Part shown: positions 1-5,577 of the stretch, piece by piece
Layout of the letters: each line of letters starts with the position of its first letter
Numbering within the stretch: position 1 is the first letter of the stretch
Origin: Vulcanimicrobiota bacterium
GTDB lineage: Bacteria > Eremiobacterota > Eremiobacteria > Baltobacterales > Baltobacteraceae
Length of the DNA: 5,846 nt
Reading direction: 5' to 3'
NCBI GenBank assembly: GCA_030042755.1
Contig: JASHZC010000187.1
Location: forward strand, 1-5,846
Made by a program: the position numbers and the translations under genes
Notes under the pieces: generated by a model
The model's database searches: none
What the model was told of the DNA's origin: nothing
Seen by the model: the letters and a program-made list of their open reading frames with translations, nothing else

Positions 1-99
1 ACTCCGTACGAATGGGGCCCCTAAACGTTTAACAGGCGCTCCGCTACGCTGCGCGCCCCCCATCGGCAAAGCCGCTGGGGCCCCCAGGCGCGCTATCAT
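1..99 (-). CDS. Start of the gene after fliG, probably flagellar assembly protein FliH (3' end outside window)
   Basis: An ATG at 99-97 overlaps the fliG TGA (98-96) as ATGA, and the frame stays open for 33 codons to the window edge. The peptide begins MIARLGAPAALPMGG and ends with VKRLGAPFVRS. The short tail is low in complexity, with RLGAP at residues 4-8 and 25-29. In many flagellar operons fliH, encoding the regulator of the export ATPase FliI, follows fliG, and FliH N-termini are short, variable and rich in small or basic residues, which is compatible. No conserved FliH domain is visible in this fragment, so the name rests on position alone. A later start (ATG at 63-61) would keep the same frame. 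The GC-rich palindromes in this stretch are explained by the codons for the repeated L-G-A-P. Confidence 0.6.
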   Translation of the reverse strand, partial: MIARLGAPAALPMGGAQRSGAPVKRLGAPFVRS

Positions 100-1181
100 A
101 CAAGTCGTTCATCTTTCGCGCCGCGAGCGATGATGATCTGTCCGTTTTCTTCGAGCGTCCGGATGACGTCGACGATCTGCTGCTGCGCCTTGCCGACATC
201 GCGCATGCGCGTCGGGCCGAGCAACTCGATCTCCTCGCGAAGCATCGCCGATGCACGCGAGGACATGTTGCGATAGATACGCGCCAGCAACTCTTCGTTC
301 GCGACCTTGAGGGCGAGCGCAAGATCCTTGCCGTCGACTTCCTTGAGCACGCGCTGGATCGAACGATCGTCCAGGTTGATGATGTCTTCGAAGACGAACA
401 GCAGGCTCTTGACTTCCTGCGCGAGCTCGGGATCGCGTTTCGTCAATCCGTCGAGGATGTTCTTCTCGGTTTCGCGATCGACGAAGTTCATCAGATTCGC
501 GAGCGATTGCACGCCACCGGCCTTCGAGAAATCCGCTCCGCTTACGAGCAAACGCCGTCCCAGTAGCTCGTCCAATTGTTCGAGGACTTCGGGCGCGGTC
601 TTCTGCAGGATCGCGATGCGCATAGCGACTTCGGCCTGCAGGTCCGGAGGCAGCGCGGAAAGCACCGAGCCGGCCTGTTCCGCCTGCATGTAGACCAGGA
701 TCAGTGCGATCGTTTGAGGATGCTCGTCCTGGATAAACTGCAAGAGCTGCGCGGGCTCGGTTTTCTTGATCAGCTCGAGCGGATTGCCGTGTTTGAGCGC
801 GGCGAAGAGCCGCGAGGTCATATCGTCCGCTTGACCCGCACCGAAACTGCGCTCGAGAATCTCCTTTGCGTACTCGATGCCGCCTTCGTTGATATATTTC
901 AGTGCGATTGCGCGTTGATAGGCCTCTTGGATGACGGCATCGCGCTTCTCGATCGGAACGGTCGTAATCTTTGCGATCTCGAGGACGATGCGTTCGACCT
1001 CGTCTTGCCGCAAGAATTTGAAGATCGTAGCCGAGAGCTCGAGCCCGAGGGTAATCAAAAGGATCGCGGCTTTTTCGGGCCCCGATATCTCGAGTTGCGG
1101 CGTCTCCGGCAACCCGTTACCAAAGGAAGGCGGCTCCGGCAACGTCCCAAAGCCGGATAAATTAACGATCGGCGACTCCAT
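96..1181 (-). CDS. fliG: Flagellar motor switch protein FliG
   Basis: A 361-residue cytoplasmic rotor protein that links the MS-ring (through the FliF tail) to FliM and takes torque from the stator. The N-domain begins with SGPEKAAILLITLG (33-46), the middle domain carries EHPQTIALIL (153-162, the EHPQ motif used in FliM contact), and the C-domain includes LFVFEDI (261-267), the charged torque helix L-D-D-R-S-I-Q-R-V-L-K-E-V-D (270-283) and L-G-P-T-R-M-R-D-V (321-329). The hinge motif usually written MFXF reads LFVF here. The first ~32 residues form a Pro/Gly-rich extension before the conserved fold, longer than in most FliG proteins, so total length is slightly above the usual 330-345. The ATG lies 12 nt after the fliF stop with no clear Shine-Dalgarno; GGAG occurs 15 nt upstream, rather far. 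No other methionine start lies before the conserved region. The stop overlaps the next gene as ATGA. Identity is secure. Confidence 0.97.
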   Translation of the reverse strand: MESPIVNLSGFGTLPEPPSFGNGLPETPQLEISGPEKAAILLITLGLELSATIFKFLRQDEVERIVLEIAKITTVPIEKRDAVIQEAYQRAIALKYINEGGIEYAKEILERSFGAGQADDMTSRLFAALKHGNPLELIKKTEPAQLLQFIQDEHPQTIALILVYMQAEQAGSVLSALPPDLQAEVAMRIAILQKTAPEVLEQLDELLGRRLLVSGADFSKAGGVQSLANLMNFVDRETEKNILDGLTKRDPELAQEVKSLLFVFEDIINLDDRSIQRVLKEVDGKDLALALKVANEELLARIYRNMSSRASAMLREEIELLGPTRMRDVGKAQQQIVDVIRTLEENGQIIIARGAKDERLV

Positions 1182-1193
1182 AATTCAGATCGT

Positions 1194-2873
1194 TTACTCC
1201 GCTAGCCAGAGTTTGACAAGTTTGGCAATGCTGTCGGGGTTTTCTTGAGCGACGGTTGTAACGTATTCGATCATTTGCTCGCGCGTGAGATCGGCTGCAG
1301 AACGAATCGGTGCAGCGATGCCGGGTGCTCCCTCGAGAATCGGATGCTCTTCAAAGGGCGGCAACTCTTCGGCGAGCGACGTATCGAAGGATGGCAGTTC
1401 CAAGGACGACCCAAAGCGTCCACGACGACCGCGCATGACTACCAGACCAAGGCCCGCCAACAGTGCGATCCCACCAACGGCGAGCAATGCCCAGAGCGGA
1501 ATGCCTAAGACGGTCGTCGTGACGGAAGATGGCCCGCCGTTGCCGGCGACCGACGGATTGAACGGGATCGCCTCGACTGAAACCTGATCGCCCTGTGCCA
1601 GATTGAGATCCGCCGCAGCAATGACCACGTTGCGGATCTGCTGGACGTTCGCCGGCGTGAGTTGGTACGTTTGCGCGTTGGCGAGAATCGGAACCCCGCT
1701 CGGCGATTCGGCCGACGAATTCACCAACACGGCGACGCTGGTCTGCAACACCTTTCCAGGCGCGTCGATGTGCTTGATGTTCTGTTCCGTGATGTCGTAA
1801 TTCGTCGTCGATTTCGAATGGTTATAGCGTCCGTTGGACGTTTGATTCGCCGGGGCTTGATAGGTCCCAATGTTGCTGGTCGTGCCGGGGACGCCAATCG
1901 CCGGATTGTGGACGGGTTGCGAGCCAACGTACGATTCGCGTTCGGACTGTTGCGAAAGGACCGTGCCCTGTGGGGCGTACACCTTGCTGTCGGTTGAATT
2001 CGCGTCGAAATCCATCTTCGTAGAGACGCGGGCAACGGCGTGCCCCTTCCCGAGCGTCGCATCGAGCATCGACTGGATGCTCTGCTGCATGGCGGACTCG
2101 TAACGCTCCTTGGCGATCAGCTGCTCCTGCGTCATTTTTAGCGCGTCGGGCGAACCGTCGCCCGAGCCGTTCGCGTCGACGGTGCCGCCGGGACCCGGCA
2201 ACAAGATCTGACCGTCTTGATTGACGATCGTTACGTTCTCGGGTTTCAGGCCGTCGACGGCGTTGGCAACGAGCATCGTGATGCCCTTGACCTCATCGGC
2301 GTCAAGGCTCTGTCCAGGCTTGGTCTTGATGGCAATCGATGCGGTCGTTGGTTCTTGGGAGTCGCTGTAGAGCGATTGTGACGGCGTCGCGATGTTGACG
2401 CGCGAAGAATCAACCGGATCCAGACCGTCGATCGTGCGCTCGAGTTCGCCTTCGACGGCGCGCGTCTTGTCGAGATTTTCCTGGAATTCGGTCATACCGA
2501 AGTTCGTGCGATCGAAAAGTTCGTATCCGGTCGTGCCGCCTTTGATGAGGCCCGCGCCCGCAATCGCTACGCGCTCGTCGCTGACGTCCTGCTCCGGAAC
2601 GTAGACGGTCTTTCCGTCGGTCGAGAGCCGATACGGCACTTTGTCGTCTTTGAGATGCTGGATGACCGTCGACGCATCGTCGGCTGAAAGATTCGAGAAG
2701 AGCGTTTGATACGTCTGGCCGCGGCCGATGTAGAGCCAGCTAAGGCCGAGAATTACTGCGAGGGCGACTCCAATTGCGACGATGGTAAACGTGCGATTTT
2801 GGCGATTCTGGCTCTGCCACATAGCGGCAAATCGGCCAGAAATATCGGACCACACCGAGCTGAGTCGCTCCAC
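1194..2873 (-). CDS. fliF: Flagellar MS-ring protein FliF
   Basis: A 559-residue inner-membrane protein whose oligomer forms the MS-ring, the base on which the flagellar rotor and export gate assemble. Two membrane segments are visible: residues about 29-50 (T-I-V-A-I-G-V-A-L-A-V-I-L-G-L) and about 454-480. Between them lies the periplasmic part: the YscJ/FliF ring-building domain (about 50-225, with Y-E-L-F-D-R-T-N-F-G-M-T-E-F-Q at 117-131 and R-V-N-I-A-T-P at 158-164), a Gly/Asp-rich linker (227-242), and the FliF C-terminal domain (about 255-440, ending V-S-V-E-A-I-P-F-N-P). The cytoplasmic tail ends MIEYVTTVAQENPDSIAKL (534-552) then W-L-A-E, the conserved segment that binds the FliG N-domain. 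Length fits the family (about 520-570). The start is GTG; AAAGG lies only one base upstream and an in-frame TAG precedes it, so no longer form is possible. The predicted N-terminus has a normal length before the first membrane segment. It heads the flagellar block; fliG follows after 12 nt. Confidence 0.97.
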   Translation of the reverse strand: MERLSSVWSDISGRFAAMWQSQNRQNRTFTIVAIGVALAVILGLSWLYIGRGQTYQTLFSNLSADDASTVIQHLKDDKVPYRLSTDGKTVYVPEQDVSDERVAIAGAGLIKGGTTGYELFDRTNFGMTEFQENLDKTRAVEGELERTIDGLDPVDSSRVNIATPSQSLYSDSQEPTTASIAIKTKPGQSLDADEVKGITMLVANAVDGLKPENVTIVNQDGQILLPGPGGTVDANGSGDGSPDALKMTQEQLIAKERYESAMQQSIQSMLDATLGKGHAVARVSTKMDFDANSTDSKVYAPQGTVLSQQSERESYVGSQPVHNPAIGVPGTTSNIGTYQAPANQTSNGRYNHSKSTTNYDITEQNIKHIDAPGKVLQTSVAVLVNSSAESPSGVPILANAQTYQLTPANVQQIRNVVIAAADLNLAQGDQVSVEAIPFNPSVAGNGGPSSVTTTVLGIPLWALLAVGGIALLAGLGLVVMRGRRGRFGSSLELPSFDTSLAEELPPFEEHPILEGAPGIAAPIRSAADLTREQMIEYVTTVAQENPDSIAKLVKLWLAE

Positions 2874-2972
2874 GCCTTTACGTACCTAAATTCTCCGAGC
2901 CAACCGTGGCGTGCGACGCTGGACTTCCGTGCCCAGCGTGGGAGAAGCCCGACGCTTGCATCAGGCTACTAC
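2874..2972 (-). promoter_or_regulatory. Structured untranslated leader of fliF
   Basis: This is most of the 134-bp purA-fliF gap, downstream of the candidate promoter. On the minus strand a strong hairpin occupies 2939-2916: nine pairs, ACGCTGGGC with GTCCAGCGT including one G-U, around the loop ACGGAA. An alternative hairpin at 2956-2935 pairs AGCGT with ACGCT and GGG with CCC across one bulged base. It uses the same ACGCT arm (2939-2935), so the two are mutually exclusive. A short GCGT/ACGC hairpin and a GCCA/TGGC hairpin follow. No T-run follows the strong hairpin, so it is not a normal intrinsic terminator. I recognise no known riboswitch class. Pairing is visible in the sequence; a regulatory role is inferred. 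Confidence 0.4.
2878..2961 (-). CDS. Possible short upstream reading frame in the fliF leader (27 residues)
   Basis: An ATG at 2961-2959 opens a 27-codon frame through the structured leader and ends with TAA at 2880-2878, four bases before the fliF GTG. The peptide starts MQASGFSHAGH and ends GSENLGT, with three His codons and several Ser and Ala codons but no run of a single amino acid as in a classical attenuator. No clear Shine-Dalgarno precedes the ATG. The placement would allow coupling of its termination to fliF initiation, but a frame this short can occur by chance. Confidence 0.15.
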   Translation of the reverse strand: MQASGFSHAGHGSPASHATVGSENLGT

Positions 2973-2977
2973 CGTGT

Positions 2978-3004
2978 GTATCGGTCACACTGCCGTTCGC
3001 TTTA
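2978..3004 (-). promoter_or_regulatory. Candidate sigma-28 (FliA/SigD-type) promoter for fliF
   Basis: The minus strand reads TAAA (3004-3001), then 15 nt, then ACCGATAC (2985-2978). The established sigma-28 consensus is TAAA, 15 nt, GCCGATAA, so the -35 TAAA, the CCGATA core and the spacing all match; only the first and last bases of the -10 octamer differ. It begins three bases after the purA stop and points at fliF. Transcription would start near 2971, giving a leader of about 98 nt. The match is by eye in a short gap directly upstream of flagellar genes, which makes chance less likely, but no experiment supports it. Confidence 0.62.
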
Positions 3005-3007
3005 ATG

Positions 3008-4258
3008 TCATCGAGCAAGTTCGCTGCGCTCCCGTCCGACGGAAACGAGTTCGACCGGCGTTTGTAGCAGCTCTTCGATGCGATTGATATAGCGCTGACT
3101 GGCTGCAGGAAGGGCGCTGCGGCTACGCACGTCGCGAATCGGCTGGTCCCATCCCTCCATCTCCTCGACCACGACGTCGAGCTGCGGTGATCCCGCAGCG
3201 GAAAAATCGACCGGCGCTCCGCGCAGACGATAGCCCGTGACGATGCCGATTCGCTCGAAGCCGCACAGCACGTCCAGTTTCGTCAGTACGATTGTATGTA
3301 ATCCGTTAAGTCGCACCGCGTAGCGTCCGGCAACCGCATCGAACCAGCCGCAGCGTCGCGGACGCCCGGTGACCGTTCCGAATTCGCCGCCGGCCTGGCG
3401 CAGCCGATCTCCGCGTTCGTCGTGCAGCTCGGACGGGAACGGACCTGCACCGACTCGCGTGCAGTAGGCTTTGGCGACCCCGATCACGCGGCCGATCGCT
3501 GACGGACCGATACCGAGCCCGGTGCACGCTCCGCCGGCGATGGTGTGCGAGCTCGTCACGTATGGATACGTTCCGTAACCGACATCGAGAAGCGAACCTT
3601 GTGCGCCTTCGATCAGGACGCGCTTCCCATTCTCGAGCCTCTCGTGAATGTACGTGACGCCGTCCACGACGTGTGGGGCCAGGCGTTGCGCAGCGTCGAG
3701 CGTCTCGCCCACGATGTCGGCTTCGCTTGAAACGTTTTCGCCTTCGAGCGATGCGGAACGATACAAGAGATTCAGCCGGATCTTCTCCGCGAGCGATTGC
3801 GGACGCGCCAAATCGGCAAAGGTGATGCCGGTGCGCGCTGCCTTGTCGACGTATGCCGGCCCAATGCCGCGTCCGGTCGTACCGATTGCAGCCGTGCCGC
3901 GAGCGCGTTCGCCGGCGCGGTCCGCCGCGGCGTGATAGGGCAAGACTAAGTGCGCGCGATCGGAAATTCGCACGCGCGAAATGTCGACGCCGATGGCGGC
4001 GAGGCGATCGAGTTCGTCGAGGAGTCCAATTGGGTTGACCACGGTGCCCCCGCCGACAAACAACTCGACGTGCGGGTTCAGGACTCCCGAGGGAACGATG
4101 CGCAACGCAAGATCGACGTCGCCCACTTTGATTTGATGACCGGCGTTATCGCCACCGCCGAACCGTGCAACGACGTCGTAATCCTGCGCGTACAGGTCGA
4201 CGACGCGTCCCTTTCCTTCGTCACCCCATTGAATCCCGACAATAATGTCGGCGTTCAT
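3008..4258 (-). CDS. purA: Adenylosuccinate synthetase
   Basis: A 416-residue cytoplasmic enzyme that condenses IMP with aspartate using GTP to give adenylosuccinate, the first committed step to AMP. Length is close to the family's roughly 420-430. Visible motifs are the N-terminal P-loop-like WGDEGKGR (11-18) with catalytic Asp13 and Lys16, GGDNAGH (35-41) with catalytic His41, LPYH (106-109), IGTTGRGIGPAYVDKAAR (125-142) with Lys139 and Arg142 in the IMP-site region, EGAQGSLLDVGYGTYPYVTSS (217-237), the R-V-G-A-G-P-F-P-S-E-L block (268-278), GRPRRCGWFD (298-307) and the guanine-recognition LTKLDVL (325-331). All core catalytic positions are present, so it should be active. Two motif positions differ from E. 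coli: R instead of K at 18, and Q instead of T at 42. The ATG overlaps the GH125 stop as ATGA with no strong Shine-Dalgarno, so translation probably depends on coupling. With hpt upstream it forms a salvage route from hypoxanthine through IMP towards AMP. Confidence 0.97.
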   Translation of the reverse strand: MNADIIVGIQWGDEGKGRVVDLYAQDYDVVARFGGGDNAGHQIKVGDVDLALRIVPSGVLNPHVELFVGGGTVVNPIGLLDELDRLAAIGVDISRVRISDRAHLVLPYHAAADRAGERARGTAAIGTTGRGIGPAYVDKAARTGITFADLARPQSLAEKIRLNLLYRSASLEGENVSSEADIVGETLDAAQRLAPHVVDGVTYIHERLENGKRVLIEGAQGSLLDVGYGTYPYVTSSHTIAGGACTGLGIGPSAIGRVIGVAKAYCTRVGAGPFPSELHDERGDRLRQAGGEFGTVTGRPRRCGWFDAVAGRYAVRLNGLHTIVLTKLDVLCGFERIGIVTGYRLRGAPVDFSAAGSPQLDVVVEEMEGWDQPIRDVRSRSALPAASQRYINRIEELLQTPVELVSVGRERSELAR

Positions 4259-5577
4259 TCGGACCGGAACTCGAGGTCGCTCGTATCACCCATTGGAATT
4301 TCGCGTTCACCTTCGAATTGTGTCATGACGAATTCTGAAAAGAGCGCGTTCGGCCAGCCGAAGTCCTCACGGGTGAACCTTTTCGGATCGTCGGGATCGA
4401 ACGATTCGTGCAGCAAGTGGTCACCCGGATCGCTCGCGAGCAGCTGCGAGAGGACATCCTGCTTCTCGGCGTCGGTGGTAGCCGTCAGTCCCTGCATGAT
4501 CAAAGCCAACGGCCAAACCCAGCGATCCGGCGTGTGATAGCTGCCGATTCCGCGCGCGACTTGACCCTGGTAAAAGGACGGATTGTCCGCCGAGAGCAGA
4601 AACCGCCGCGTGTTTTCGTAATAGCGATCGTTGGCGGTGGTGTACCCAATGTACGGAGCCGAAAGCAAGCTCGGGATGTTTGCGTCATCGGTCAGGATCG
4701 CGTGGCCGAGTCCGTCGACTTCGTATGCGTAGATGTATCCATACTTCGGCACGAAGACCAAGCCGTACGTCTGGATGCCGCGCTGCACTTCGTCTCGCAG
4801 CGAGATATCCTCGTTCGCCTTGATGACGTTGTGGTAGACGGTGCGCTCGATCTCGGCCATATCCCCGAGCGCAACAACGGCGAACATCTCGGACGGAATG
4901 AGGAAATTGTAATAACACGCGTCATCCGAGGGGCGGAAGCCCGTCCAGATCATTCCGGTGTAGCCGGTGGGACGGCCCCTACCGTCGTTCTCAAGCTCTT
5001 TATGCGTGTAGCGAGAGTCGCGCGGGTGATCTTGTTCGCGCTGCATCGTCGCCAGAACGGCATCGAGCGCCTTTTGAAAATCCGGCGTGAAGATCGAGTC
5101 GTCGCCCGTCGTCTTCCAATAGCTCCACGCGAGCGTTACCGGATACGCGAGCGAGTCGAGCTCGAATTTCTCCTCCCACACCCGATAATCGAGCGTGAAA
5201 GCGTTTGCATAAGGATCGACCTGCAAGTACTTGGTCATCCGAGCGATGATCGCGCGCAGCAGTTGGCGCGTGTCGGGATCGTCCTTGGCGAAAAAGAGAT
5301 ACGGACGCGCTTGAGCGCTTGCATCGCGAAGCCACTCGGCGGGAATATCTCCCGTCTTGATGTACGCCGTGCCGTCGCCTGCATACTCAGCGAGCTTTCC
5401 CGTGTCGAGCAGAGCCGCACGGAACATCTCCTGGAGCTTTGCGTTGGGGTTGTTGTAATCCGCGGCGGCGCGCTCGATCGATTGGAGTTCAAGCGTATTC
5501 GCGCGCAACGGCACGATGCCGACCAATACGGCACAAGCGAGCGCGCACACTCGCATCCAGCGGTCAATCACGGCCAC
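4255..5577 (-). CDS. Secreted GH125-family glycoside hydrolase (putative exo-alpha-1,6-mannosidase)
   Basis: A 440-residue protein of the GH125 family (formerly DUF1237), whose characterised bacterial members are inverting exo-alpha-1,6-mannosidases. Residues 1-26 look like a signal peptide: R6 and R9 precede a hydrophobic stretch of C-A-L-A-C-A-V-L-V-G-I-V-P type ending near L-R-A-N, so export is likely. Family blocks appear in order: GDIPAEWLRDASAQ (76-89), YRVWEEKFELDSLAYPV (131-147), GFRPSDDACYYNFLIP (213-228), YEVDGLGH (285-292) with DDANIPSLLSAPYIGY (297-312), RGIGSYHTP (342-350), LHESFDPDD (389-397) and FTREDFGW (401-408). By recalled comparison with the Clostridium perfringens enzyme, the general acid should be an Asp in the SDD block (218/219) and the base Glu391 in HESF. 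Length is normal for the family. The start given here is a GTG with a poor ribosome site; a GTG two codons in (5571) is a good alternative. It overlaps hpt upstream and purA downstream (ATGA), an unusual setting for a mannosidase. Family assignment is strong; substrate is inferred. Confidence 0.9.
   Translation of the reverse strand: MAVIDRWMRVCALACAVLVGIVPLRANTLELQSIERAAADYNNPNAKLQEMFRAALLDTGKLAEYAGDGTAYIKTGDIPAEWLRDASAQARPYLFFAKDDPDTRQLLRAIIARMTKYLQVDPYANAFTLDYRVWEEKFELDSLAYPVTLAWSYWKTTGDDSIFTPDFQKALDAVLATMQREQDHPRDSRYTHKELENDGRGRPTGYTGMIWTGFRPSDDACYYNFLIPSEMFAVVALGDMAEIERTVYHNVIKANEDISLRDEVQRGIQTYGLVFVPKYGYIYAYEVDGLGHAILTDDANIPSLLSAPYIGYTTANDRYYENTRRFLLSADNPSFYQGQVARGIGSYHTPDRWVWPLALIMQGLTATTDAEKQDVLSQLLASDPGDHLLHESFDPDDPKRFTREDFGWPNALFSEFVMTQFEGEREIPMGDTSDLEFRSE

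Noticed and set aside
14..84. GGGGCCCC palindromes and hairpin at 58-80 as a REP-type repeat or terminator after fliG
   Set aside because: No T-run follows, and the segment is explained as coding sequence of the next gene, where the palindromes encode Gly-Ala-Pro.
44..322. Minus-strand open frame overlapping the end of fliG, including a 22-codon piece from ATG at 112
   Set aside because: Most of it lies within fliG in another frame and is Arg/Ser-rich. It ends at 44, whereas the ATGA-coupled frame from 99 is open to the edge and fits the expected operon.
576..1160. Plus-strand open frame of 194 codons opposite fliG
   Set aside because: Shadow of fliG: Arg/Leu/Asp-rich translation, no family features, and fliG is unmistakable on the other strand.
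2916..2939. Hairpin after purA as an intrinsic terminator
   Set aside because: The stem is strong, but no run of T follows on either strand, so the usual mechanism is not supported.
2874..2972. Cyclic-di-GMP (GEMM) or cobalamin riboswitch upstream of fliF
   Set aside because: Checked because these would suit a motility or regulated leader; the conserved core sequences of those classes could not be found.
2706..3005. Plus-strand 99-codon open frame across the purA-fliF gap
   Set aside because: Half of it is antisense to fliF, it has no recognisable domain, and the gap is better explained by a minus-strand promoter and leader.
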